DNA of 64,000 nucleotides from Tupaia tana (taxonomy: Eukaryota > Chordata > Mammalia > Scandentia > Tupaiidae), in assembly GCA_026018925.1 (NCBI GenBank), contig JAKSZU010000002.1:87262475-87326474 (forward strand). Reading direction: 5' to 3'. Below are positions 1-10,867 of the stretch, in pieces (positions within the stretch are counted from its first letter, which is position 1; each line of letters opens with the position of its first letter). Position numbers and translations under genes: made by a program. The notes beneath the pieces are model-generated. The model had not been told where the DNA came from and ran no database searches. It saw only the letters and a list, made by a program, of their open reading frames with translations.

Positions 1-115
1 GGGAAAAAGGATAACAGCGTGATGAGGCCCTGTTGAGGGTCCTTGGCTCTCGTGCTTTCGTTTGTAAGCTTGTGTACACAAGCCCTCTCTCGTAAAGGAA
101 GTTAAAAATAAAGAA
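1..115 (+). mobile_element. Possible 3' part of a SINE-B
   Basis: Contains a GGCCCTGTTGAGGGT string like the 3' half of SINE-B copies, then CT-rich and A-rich sequence. It is cut by the window edge, so the call is weak. Confidence 0.35.
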
Positions 116-1495
116 CTGAGAAACATTTCATTGTGGCTGTTGTTGTTGTAAAATGAAAACCTTTAATTTTCCTGCTGTATTTCCCTTCAGGAATATAATG
201 GGTCATTTGAATAAATAGATGAGTAGGGTGGAAATGTGCCTGATCAGTACAATCAATAATAAAGGAGAATTAATAAGCGTTAGTACTTTAAATGTTTTTG
301 AGTACTTGGGATGCAGTCACATGCTTTCCTAGGTTGCGTAAGTCCTAGTAAAATCTCAAATATAGTTTTATGTTGTGTCAAGAACTCCTTAAAAAACGCA
401 AGTGTTAGGATAGTCCTCCTCATTTTAAAATCATGCCTTACGTCTTTTTAAATATCAAATTTTGGCCACAGACTGTGCATACTACTGTTTTCTAAAACTC
501 ACAGGGAATTTTGCTGTCACCGTGATATTCAAACCTTTAAAAACATTTCTACTGAACTCCATGAGGGAATGATGCTAAGGAAGTTACTATCATTTATCGC
601 TTCTGTTAGAGAAGAGCACAGACAGTCTTGAAAAACAAGGTAGAAATGACATGACTTTCTTAATTGTACAAATACCAAACTGTCAAGGATGGGGCAATGT
701 ACAGTCTGTAGCTCTCCATGGGAATTTCTGTAAACAATTGAAAATGCTGGAATTTTGAGGCCTGGAGCCATGAAAACAGCATGTAGCTAATGGCTCCATT
801 CAAAGGAATTGTCACTTCTCTATTGTCCTTTTCATTAGTCACTGCCGCTCTTCTGTTTTGCCAGTTTCATTTTTCCTCAAGGCAAACATCCTGTAAGGCA
901 TAAAAAAGAGGGTGGGAGACTAATTAGTGTGTCAAGGTTGAACTAGAGGTATGGTAAGAAATTCAGAATCTCATTTTCCATTCCCCCCCTTGGAATTGAT
1001 TTTGCTGTCACCATTTAAAAAATAACAAATGGATGTGCTTCTATTATTTGATGGAGATAAAGTGCTTCTTCCTCACCAAGTATAATTTGCTGCACATTCC
1101 ATTAGCCAAATATATATTTCAGAACCAAAATTATTAAAAATTCTGAATAAGCTTTAAATAGTCTAATTATTTGTGCCTATGAAATTGATTGATTCTTATT
1201 TATTTACATATGCAATTAGGGTAACTCTAAATAGAAGCAAGGTAAAATATATATAATCAGATTAGAAACGCTTGCCAGAAAAGTAATGATTTTTTAAAAG
1301 CTAAGCATCATGGGGAAACTTTGCAATGGGCTGTTAAAAGTATTCTGTTTATATAGTTTATTTAGTTATGGATTGAATTAGAGATAAGATTTTATTGTTG
1401 CTTGTCTTTCGATCTATTTCTAGATATTTTTCCTAGGTAGAAAGTCTTGTTTATAGTAGGGTTTATGAATGTTGACAGGAAGTTTTCACAGGTCA
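116..1495. other. AT-rich unique sequence, no gene seen
   Basis: Only short random open frames. No clear repeat, splice-bounded exon or RNA gene is recognised. Confidence 0.6.
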
Positions 1496-1499
1496 ACTT

Positions 1500-1735
1500 T
1501 AAAAAAAAAATAGATTCTTTCTTTCTTGCATGACAGAGAGACAGAGAAAGATGGAGAGAGTGAGAAACAAAGGTCCTCCTGATAAGGTCTCAGGCCACCA
1601 TCTTTGCCTCCAGCCTTTCCAAGCCCGGCAGGATCTCCACCTCTGTGGCTCAGATCGATCAGGAAGCCCAATCTTCCCCATAGACCCAGCATTCCATAGG
1701 GTTGTTCTATTGCTGGGATACTGTGGCTGGCCCTA
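1500..1735 (-). mobile_element. Unclassified SINE-like element
   Basis: Read on the minus strand it begins GGGCCAGCCACAGTATCCCA, has about 200 bp of mixed body, then CT-rich sequence and an A run (T/A stretch near 1500-1510). The overall plan matches the local SINEs but the body matches neither SINE-A nor SINE-B. Only one copy was noticed. Confidence 0.4.
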
Positions 1736-1942
1736 TAGATTAACTTTTATTATCACGTCCTTGAATAAAATTTTATTTTCAGGGAAGGGGAGTAGGCAAG
1801 TACAAATTCTCTGTACTGCTTGTATTTAATACCGCGAAGTCAGTGAATTCTAATTTCTTTCCATTGTTACCTTATTTGGGTTGATATTAATATCCTTTCC
1901 AATTGTCATTCATCTCGGATGATAGGTATGGATTACCTGAAT

Positions 1943-2098
1943 TTTTTAAAAATTAATTTATTTTTATTATTGAATTTGACCAGAGAGGTGGAGAGAGAGA
2001 GGAAAAGTGAGAAAGCAAGCCACCATGTCCAAGACTCGAACTATGGTCAGCCATGTGGGAGTCCAGCACCTTAACCACCACACCACCTGCTGGCCCCA
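1943..2098 (-). mobile_element. SINE-A-short copy
   Basis: Flanked by a perfect 12 bp duplication, GATTACCTGAAT, at 1931-1942 and 2099-2110. On the plus strand it reads from an AT tail through TTTGACCAGAGAG and AAGCAAGCCACC to CACCTGCTGGCCCC, the reverse complement of the tRNA-like head. Confidence 0.93.
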
Positions 2099-2110
2099 GA
2101 TTACCTGAAT

Positions 2111-4155
2111 GTTCCCCCTACATAGCTGTTTCCTTACTTTGTAAACTCTGCTGTTTCTACTTCTTTCTCTTGTCTTATCTTCCAAGTGATCAGTTTCTCT
2201 TCCAGACATGCTTATTTCCAGCTGGATTGTTATTGTATACAGTTTGATACAAAGAGATTCTTTATGCTCTTCTTCTGGAATGGTACTCTAATCTATTTTA
2301 CCTTATTCTTTTATGTTTATGTATTTGTTTCAATAATTTAGTGGCAAAGAAATCTGTGATTTTTTAAAAATCTTTCAGAATGGATGTTCAATATAAGAAG
2401 ATTGTAGAGAGGAAGGTAGAAGACATTAGATCCAGTATCAATTTTTAACTGAGCACCTGCTACATCACAGCACCATAGTGGGCGTTTTAAAACAGAACAG
2501 GGAATATGGTAGCTACAGAGGTTGACATATAGCTCTGTATACTGGTTATTGTCGAAGGGATGGAATAAGTCCTGCAGTAAATTATGTTGACATAGCACCT
2601 TAGACAGTAGGGCCTTCCCTACCTACTTTCTGTCTTGTGCATTTTTTAGTCTCTTGGAAATGTCAGTTTGAAGTTCCATCTTGAGGAGTAATTTACTCAC
2701 TCCATTAGAGTGATAAGTGGTAAACCTGTGCTTAAAGCAGAGAGTGTATACAGTACCACGGAAAATAAAACGTCCTTAGCTTTTCTCATCACTCATAGAC
2801 TCACGGCGCTGTGTTTCCTCTGCCTTATAAAATGGCCTTTCCTCATGTTCTTATGAGGGCTGAAAGGTCGTACAGACCTCCGTTTATTATTCAGCGCTCT
2901 TAGAGAAGAGTTCAGTGGTTTTTAACAGAATTCCCCCACTACATTAGAAATATGCCAGATTTGAAAAATCATGCTAGGATGGACCACCATACTTCCTTGA
3001 CTTGTGATGGGCAGCACATTTTTCAATGCTAAAATCTTGCAAATCTTGGTTAGCTGAAACATTTACTCTGAAGGGCACTGGGACACTATGTTTTTAAGTA
3101 ATTTCCACTTTTGTCTTTACAACAGCCATGAGAAGTAAGAGATGGGTGCAGTTATTGCTGTTCCCTTCACAGATGTGGCAGTCATTCAAAGTTTTTCTTA
3201 CTATTATTAATTCAGTAAATATTTGTTAGTCATGGAGTAATTGACAGAGCCAATTGATTTTCAGCTATCTGTTTTCACTCTAACGTGGATTTCCATCGCC
3301 TTATAAATAACTGGATTTAAAATGTTCATTTGTAAAAATCTGATTGTATGGGATCTCAAAATGTCTAAAGTGAAAAAGGATTGTCTCTGGTTCCTAATTT
3401 ATGCTTTTAGCCTTTGAAAGCCTAAGGCAGGCAGGAGGTAGCCCCTTCCTTTGGAAATCCTTTTAATACATTTGTGAAATGTCATCTATGACTTCTCTCA
3501 TATGGAAATTGACAGTGGAATGATAATGCATAAATATGCCTGGCTTATTTATCAACACCCTTAGAAAGCGTTTGCTTTATTTCTTTCATTATTCTAGGCC
3601 TTTATCTTATAAATATGATTTTCCTCCTGGCTTCGTAAATACCAGCTCATTACTTATGGCAGTTAGCAAGTTGAATTGCTGGCTAAGCTCAGCCACTGTG
3701 CAACAGCAAAGCAGAACATTTGAATGGAGAATGGCCATCCTTGAGAAGACATAACTGGGTCAATGAGTGCAGGTTGGGTGTTTTGTGTTCAATTAATGGA
3801 ATGGCAAGGTACCAAACTGAGATCCTTCTCTCATCTCCAATGCAAGCACCTGTTCACCAAATCTGTTCACTTTCTCTTAGCTTTGGAAGTTAATTCAAGG
3901 GACCAGTGCAAAACAATAAGTATGTGTTTTTGAAAAACACTCTGTTAGTGGTGGCTTTTTTTTTTTTTTAAATGTTGTTCGCTTGAAGGTTTCTATCACC
4001 TTGCTCTAGAGTGAACATTATTTCAGTAACCATGCTTGGCTAAGCACCCTGATAGATGCTTCTAACCTGTGTGGACCAAGGAAAAGTGAACAATCGGGCA
4101 GGAGAGAAGGAGGTAAAGAATTCAAGCCCTCAGCAATCATTTATCATTTTTTTTC
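2111..4155. other. Unique AT-rich sequence with faint MIR-like traces
   Basis: No gene is recognised. About 3100-3200 faintly resembles a reversed MIR. The remainder shows no recognisable feature. Confidence 0.5.
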
Positions 4156-4159
4156 CTGG

Positions 4160-4312
4160 TAAATAGAAACTAATATTTGCATAGTGCTTTCAGTTTATAA
4201 AATAAAGCATCTCATTCTTCTATTATTCCATTTTTATTTATGGGGAAACTTCAGCTCAGAGATGTTAAGTAAATTGTCACCCAGCAGGTGAAGAGGGCAG
4301 TAGAATGACACT
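4160..4312 (-). mobile_element. MIR fragment
   Basis: Reversed MIR pattern: ACTAATATTTGCATAGTGCTT, then CATCTCATTC, TTATGGGGAAACT and TTAAGTAAATTGTCACC, ending near a tRNA-like part. Strongly diverged. Confidence 0.6.
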
Positions 4313-4314
4313 TG

Positions 4315-5320
4315 GTTTTCATTTTCTCAGCCACTCTTTCTTCCACACTCCTCTGTTTCTCTAATAACTATGTGATCTCTCTCAGGGCAAGAAATGTGTC
4401 TTCAATCTTGAGATATCCCCTCCTAGTGTATTTGACAGATGACACACACAGCGGTAAATCTGTAAAGGCTGTCATCTGTCCAGTGGGTACTAATCTATTG
4501 AGCATTAGTGAAATGGTGTTTTTCCTTCTCCACGTCATGTAGCCAAGCAATCTCATCTCTCATTTGCACTGTTGACTGTCATCACGGCACTAGCCCCTGG
4601 CTACAGGGCCAGTTTTCGTTCAGAAAGCCATCTCTTAGTCTCCCATGTACATGTGATTTTCAATGGGATTCTTGGTCTTCAAGCATTTTAGAGGACGACG
4701 AGGTTTCATATCCACAAAAACAAGACAGCCAGTGCTCTGGCAAGCAGACATCGTAATCTTGCTAAATTTAATCTTGATGATGAATCATCTAGAGACTTAC
4801 TTGCTCTGGGTCATTGGCTGTTTTATTTTTAGAAAATTTGAATTTCAGTTAAATCCGTTTGGTGGTACATAATCGGAGTGGCTCCGGTCCAAACTAGGTA
4901 ATTATAGGTCAGCTGGAGGTGATTATCTCCATCCATGGGCTAGCCTGGGGGTAAGAGGTCTATGTAAGACTTTGAAAGAAACATTTTCTTCCTCATGATC
5001 AATTTAGAATAAATGAAGCTCCTTTAAAAGCTTTTTTTTTTTTTTTTTTTTTTTGAGTCAGCTTAACCTGATTTGATATTGTTCTGCTACTTTTTGGAGA
5101 AAACAAATCTTCTGGCCAAAATTCTACTGGAAACACTGAGAAAAGAGTAGTGTAAGGAGATGATACCCAGACATGTGTCTTCTATAGCCAGGCCACCTTC
5201 ATTTTGGGTGGGTGTTCTCTCCTGGGATTATTTTATACAATGTTTTCAGGGCAGCTTCTACTCACCTTCCATAGTCAGAGAAGAGATTTCACAATAATAT
5301 GTTTTCTCTTCAAATGTTGT
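4315..5320. other. Unique sequence with a T23 tract
   Basis: No gene or repeat recognised except the homopolymer T run at 5032-5054. Short open frames here have no protein-like features that I recognise. Confidence 0.5.
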
Positions 5321-5326
5321 AGTTCT

Positions 5327-5545
5327 GGGCTAGCTGGTAGCGTAGTGGTTAAGGTGGTTAGACTCCACATGATCAAGCAAGAGGTTCAAGTCCTAAACCT
5401 GGTGGCTTAAAAACACACCAGGTACATGTGTGTGTGCCCAAAATACCAAGAGAAGAATGGAGGAGAAGGAATTGCAGCGTGGCCATGTCCTTGAGGAATG
5501 CTTTCTCCTTTCTTTTTCTCTCTGTCTCTGAGGAAAGTGCCTGAT
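5327..5545 (+). mobile_element. SINE-A copy (older)
   Basis: Head GGGCTAGCTGGTAGCGTAGT (A box TAGCGTAGTGG), B box GGTTCAAGTCC, body with GCCCAAAATACCAAG and GGAGGAGAAGG, and a CT-rich 3' part. No clean duplication found. Confidence 0.82.
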
Positions 5546-6327
5546 TCCAGCTCAACTCACTGGTCTAGCCAGAACTCTGCAGGGTATTCAACTCCAGATA
5601 TCCGTACTGTTCCACATGGGAATTAAAGCTGTCTATTCAGATCATGATTTATGGGTGTGAGTATTAAAAATATTTATGATTCATTGAAGTTTTAGTTAGA
5701 TTACTTTAAGTACTTTAAACTGATATTAAAATTTAGTAACACAGCCTGAATCTAAATGCCCCTACCTTCTGTCCCTGGAGTAGCTAAAATTCTCATTTCT
5801 GAATTATTGTTAGCTGCTGGTTTCTGGAATAATCTAACTCAATGTGGCATTGACATTGGAAAATGGCAAAAAAGAAAAAAAAAGATAGAAAGTCTGTAAA
5901 AAGACATTTCATTTAGTATCATGTGTCCTAATATTGCTTTATTTTAATAGATAAGATAGGTTACTATACATAAACATAACCGATTACATAGAATGGATAT
6001 CTAGAAAAAAATGTTAGGTATAGCAGGAATTTTTATTGTTTGTCAAAAATTTTAAACGGTCTTTTCTAACCTCATTATTTTACTCACATTCATTTCATTT
6101 GACATTTGAAATAGGTAGGCATAATTATTTTAAAAATTTGTTTTCTTCATTAAATAATCTGAATTTATAGTTTTCTGAAAATAAACTATATTTTAATCAA
6201 ACATTCTTTAGTATAATAAAAATTATAGTCTTGTAGTACCTAAAAAGATGGCTGCATTTTCTTTTAAGATTTCCCTAATTTGAGAGGAAAAGTAAAAGGA
6301 GTAAAAACTTAAAGCAACTTTTTTTTA

Positions 6328-6546
6328 AGGTTTGCTATAGGGTTCATGTGCTCATGAGACAGACAGAGAGAGAGAAACTGAGAAATTACCCTCACAGAGG
6401 GAATGACCACACTGCAATACCTTCTCTCCCATTCTCCTGAAATTTTGGGCACGTGCACTTTTCAAACAGCCGGGTCTAGGACTCAAACTGTGCAGTCAGC
6501 CATCTGGGTTCCAGCTGCCTTAGTCACCATGCAACCTGACTGGCCC
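6328..6546 (-). mobile_element. SINE-A copy (older)
   Basis: Reversed SINE-A: TTTGCTATAGGGTTCATGTG, GAGAAATTACC, TTTTGGGCACGTGC, GGACTCAAAC and a degraded head near TGACTGGCCC. Confidence 0.85.
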
Positions 6547-6964
6547 TGAACTTTTTCTGTAGTCTTTAAAAAAAGAAAAGAAAAGAAATTCATTTTTTTC
6601 TTTTCTCTTGTCCCACACCATTACTCTCCCCCCTCTCTCTTTCTCTCTCTCTCTCGATATCATATCACTCATCTATTTACTCAACTAATATTTATTTAGT
6701 GTGTGCCGTTTCCCTACACTATGAAAACACAGAGGTCTTTGAGACCTATTTCTGCATTGAGGAGCTCATTCACCTTCAATCATCTGACCTTGTCTAGGTC
6801 ACTCCAGAGACACTTCCCTGACACAGTCATAGTGTTGTGTTTGTCACAGTTCCGAGCTATAATTTGACTTTCTTTTGTTCATCACTACGACTTCTGACTT
6901 TTGTTCATGACACTTTAGTAATTTCTTTCTGTTTGACTGAAAAATTAACTACTAAATTAAATTA

Positions 6965-6995
<31 letters not shown>

Positions 6996-7930
6996 CCATT
7001 TTGACAGAGGTGAGATCTCACTGCCAAGGATATGACAGACAATATTTCCCCAGAGATGTCTGAAATTCTAACCATTTTTTTTCTTATTCTTATACTAATT
7101 CTTGGTATAATCCCATCAATTTCTTCTATTTCAAAGCTCTATTAGGAAGTCTTCTGAGAGCTGTTTGATGATTTGCCAAAACCAAGATCTGCCATAAAAC
7201 GTTCAGGTTTTGAACAAAGTAGAACAACTAGGTTTATTACAGTAGAGTGATTTCTAATTCTCTTCAAATTACCTGAACAAAAACTTCATTATTCAAAATT
7301 TAACCTATCACTAACTCATTAGCAAATAATGTACAAAAAGATCTCAAATATGATACCCTCATTTTTACAGTAGAAAGTAGTATTGATTTTCAGGTAAAAA
7401 CACATATTTTTTACAACACCTCACCTATTTTCATTGTCATGTACAGGTTTGTGTTCCTAAAAGGAAAGATAAAACATGACAATACTTGATTTATGACCCC
7501 AACACTGATATATGACCCATTAGCAAACATTTAATTTTATTTACATTTGAAATAGAAAACGTAAATATCTTTTTCAAATACGGACTTTGTCCATGTAATT
7601 CTCCTAATACCTTTTCAGTAAGGTAGTCAAATGGCTAGACTATTGAAATAAAATTTTCAAACTCATTTAGCATGGAGCATATGTTTAAATGGAGCTCAGA
7701 ATTCCTGCATCCACAAGAGCCCTCACTTAGTCTGGCTTTGAATATTTAAGCGCATTCTAGTTATGCCATTGCTTCAGTTATTTACTAGACCACATTAACT
7801 GTACGAAAGCCACTGGAGGCTATTTAATCAGTCCTCCCAAAGAAAATGTTCTGTAAAGAAAGTAAAATCTTTAAAAAAAAACTTCTAGAATTAAATGATC
7901 TGGCCCAACCTTCTACAGAAATCTGTCTAT
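6547..7930. other. Unique AT-rich sequence with a T29 tract
   Basis: Pyrimidine-rich 6595-6655 and a T run at 6969-6997. No gene recognised. The T run has no identifiable element attached. Confidence 0.5.
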
Positions 7931-7932
7931 GA

Positions 7933-8165
7933 TTAGCCTGTCGCATATTGGTTAAGGCAGCTAGATCTTGCATGGTAGACCATGTGGTTTGAGTCCTGGA
8001 CTCAGCGGCTTGAAAAGACGTGCTGGGTAAGTGTGCACGTATGCCCAAAATCCTGAAAGGAAAGAGAAATGGAGGAGAAGGGATTGTGGCATGACCATTT
8101 CCCATAAGATTATTCTCAATCTCTTTCTTTCTCTTTCCCTGATGTATAAAGAAAATCTTTCTAAA
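7933..8165 (+). mobile_element. SINE-A copy (older)
   Basis: Head TTAGCCTGTCGCATATTGG, B box GGTTTGAGTCC, body GCCCAAAATCC and GGAGGAGAAGGGATTGTGGC, CT-rich end. Confidence 0.84.
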
Positions 8166-8854
8166 GGTAACTTCAAGAGATGGCCTTCTAGCTCATCTGC
8201 TCAGATCTGAGAAGGAATGGGACACTCACTACTGGTTTATAGGCATTCCAAGCTAATGGCGCAGAGTGCAAAGCTCCTTGTAAATCAGTCTCCTCGTTCT
8301 CAGGGCTACTTTAAATATTTGAAGACAATTATGGTATTGTAACAAAGCTCTTGGCTTATGATTGTTTCTCTCTAGATTTTTCCAATATTTGACCAGCTAT
8401 TCATAAATGACAGGTGGGAAATTTAAAACACCTTGGAAACTTCCAGTCAGGTTTATAGTGAGTTAAAGATAAAGTAGAAGGCAAGAAAGTGTTGTAGCAG
8501 ACCTGTTTTTGTGTTGCAGTCTTTGTGAAAACAGGTGGTCAAGGGCAAAATGGTACAAGCCTAGTAAAAGAGAAAATCTGAGAACCAAATAATGAACCTA
8601 GCAGAGCCAGATATTCCAGAAGGTAGTTCTTATACAGCTCCTGAATGTTCATGCTTGAACCTTGTATAAGTACTGTTATGGAATCTGAAGGTTCAATACA
8701 AGAAAAGTGGTCAACGTTAGAGGTACACATTTTTTGGGTGACTTGTGTTTAGCCATGTTGTTACTAGACAAGTCTGCAAGACTTCTTGTAGGTCCATATG
8801 ACCTATCTCTGTAGGTAGAAAGGAAGGGAGTAGAGGGAGGTGCTGGGGCTTTAT

Positions 8855-8965
8855 AGGAAAACCTAAGTCCCGTTTTGCCCATTACTTGTTATGTGGCCTT
8901 GGTTAAAATTTTTGACCTTTCCTAAATTTACTTCTTCATCAACTAATCAAAATGATCATTAATCA
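8855..8965 (+). mobile_element. MIR fragment
   Basis: MIR-like order in forward sense: CCATTACTTGTTATGTGGCC, TTGGTTAAAATT, TTTACTTCTTCATC. Diverged. Confidence 0.5.
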
Positions 8966-9329
8966 AAATAATTACTTTAATGATACTGTTCTTGTATTTC
9001 TCTGAGGATAAAATGAAAAAAAAATACTTGGAAGCTATTGTTATTTTTACAGCTATGAAAAATTACTTAAGTATAACTACACATAATAAATTGTTTAACA
9101 TGACTTCAAAGTGTATAGTCAAAAGCAGAGTGGGCCACCTAGAAACCAGGTCTCTATCTTTCTATCCTTTTACAAAGGATAACATCTACAGCTTAAAATG
9201 GGAAACAGTGAAACATTTCAGACACTTGACCTGAAGCTTTGTTTCTTTTTCTTTAGAAGTTAGACTGACTCTTGCAGTGGTACAGGGTTAATACAATTTA
9301 TAAAACTTTTCTGTATTAGGGGATGTGTC

Positions 9330-9606
9330 TTTATTTTATTTTATTTATTTTATTTTATTTTATTTTATTTTTTGCTATAGGGCATGTACACTCAAGAAAG
9401 AGAGAGAGAGAGAATGAGAAGTCACCCCCACCCCCCCAGGAAAGATGGCCATGCCACAATCCCTTCTCCTCTATTCACCTCTTAGGATTTTGGGCATGTG
9501 CACAAACACGCCTGGCATGTTTTTCAAGCCACTGGATCTGGTATTGAACCATGCAGCTGACCATGTAAGACCAAGCTGCCTTAACCACCATGCCACTACC
9601 TGGCCC
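9330..9606 (-). mobile_element. SINE-A copy
   Basis: Tail seen as a TTTTA-rich stretch, then TTTTTGCTATAGGGCATG, a C-run (hairpin region), CTTCTCCTCTATTC, TTTTGGGCATGTGC and CACTACCTGGCCCC. GGATGTC-type sequence occurs on both flanks. Confidence 0.9.
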
Positions 9607-9609
9607 CAG

Positions 9610-10245
9610 GATGTCATTTAACAAAAACTAAAAAGTACATATTTGAATGTGTTTCACGTCTCTCACCTGAAGACAGTCTTTGCCAGATCATGACTAAAGT
9701 TTTAGAACTGTGCAGAAGTCAGAGTTTACTTGATTACTTCTGTGGTGTCATGATCACCTGTTGACCTGTTCATGGTACAAATGGCAAATATCATTTCTGT
9801 GAAAAGAAAAATCTTGTTTACAGTCAGAAACCTGTTTCTTTCTAGAAACAAGCTTTTCTCTGAATTGCTGGGCTGAATTTTCTATAGCTACTACTGAGAA
9901 GATAGCCTCTCCAAGTTTCTACCTGATGCCAGGGGTTCTGTTTTAATCCCTTGCCTCTCTGGAGTCCAAGGTGTTAAACCTCACTGTTGTCTCATTGCTA
10001 AAGTCATTGGCCATCAGGGCAATTTCTGGGTCTATAAACATTCCTCTTCTCTATTCCATCTTGATCCCACTTGAGCTTGTCTTTTCTTCTTCACCTATGG
10101 CCAATGAAAATTTTTCTTTCTTGTAAGTTCAGCTGTATATTTAAGTTCTTTTCCTATTACGTTGCATGTTAAATTTCTAGTTGTTTATAGTAGAAGTAGA
10201 GACATGCTGTCTCAGTCTCTAATATTGTAAAAACTAAGAGTGAAA
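9610..10245. other. Unique sequence, nothing recognised
   Basis: No gene, splice-bounded frame or repeat is recognised. Confidence 0.5.
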
Positions 10246-10261
10246 GTACTACTTTGTATTG

Positions 10262-10475
10262 TGAGGCTGGACAGTGGTGCAGCAGTAAAATGTGACACTC
10301 TGCAAGGCTGACGCATACAGGAAGGCTCCAGATTGGCGTCTAGAGATCTCCCTGAATATACTGGGCATACGCATGCCTGTAATCTGAGACGAGGGTAGAT
10401 CGCGGCATTAGGACCCTATGGGAGTGCTGCCATATTGCCTCCCTGTCTCTTTTGCTCATGGAAAAAATAAGGTAA
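10262..10475 (+). mobile_element. SINE-B copy
   Basis: Begins GAGGCTGGACAGTGGTGCAG, followed by TAAAATGTGACACTCTGC, CTAGAGATCTCCCTGA, GCATGCCTGTAATCTGAGA and GGACCCTATGGGAGTGCT, then CT-rich and A-rich sequence. CTACTTTGTATTG at 10249-10261 is repeated at 10855-10867, so the original insertion now spans up to 10854, including a later SINE-A in its tail. Confidence 0.82.
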
Positions 10476-10482
10476 AAATATG

Positions 10483-10520
<38 letters not shown>

Positions 10521-10521
10521 T

Positions 10522-10568
<47 letters not shown>

Positions 10569-10605
10569 TAGATATAGATAAAGATAAAGATAAAGATATA
10601 GATAT
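10483..10605. repeat. Compound microsatellite (TA)n(CA)n(TAGA)n
   Basis: Runs of TA (about 10483-10500), CA (10501-10520) and TAGA/TATAGA/AAAGAT units to about 10605. Grown from the A-rich tail of the SINE-B. Confidence 0.95.
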
Positions 10606-10614
10606 ATTCATCAT

Positions 10615-10840
10615 AGGATATGTGTGCTTGCTGGAGAGAGAGAGAAACAGAGAAGAAAAGTGAGAAATCACCTACCAATGGGGATAACCATGCTGCAATC
10701 CCTTCTCCTCCAATCTCCTCTTGAGATTTTGGGCACACATGCACACACACCCAGCATGATTTCAAGCTGCCAGATTCAGTACTCAGCCATATGGGTGTTG
10801 GACAACACCTTAACCACCACACCACCTGCTGGCCCCACAA
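10615..10840 (-). mobile_element. SINE-A copy nested in a SINE-B tail
   Basis: Reversed SINE-A: GTGTGCTTGCTGGAGAG, GAGAAATCACC, GCAATCCCTTCTCCTCC, TTTTGGGCACAC, CACCTGCTGGCCCC. It lies inside the 13 bp duplication of the SINE-B. Confidence 0.9.
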
Positions 10841-10867
10841 TATTTTTTAAAGCTCTACTTTGTATTG

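Noticed and set aside
10340-10840. 166-codon minus-strand frame
   Set aside because: It runs through a SINE-A, a microsatellite and a SINE-B; its repeats (LSIYLSIY, YIYI) are translated TAGA and TA repeats.
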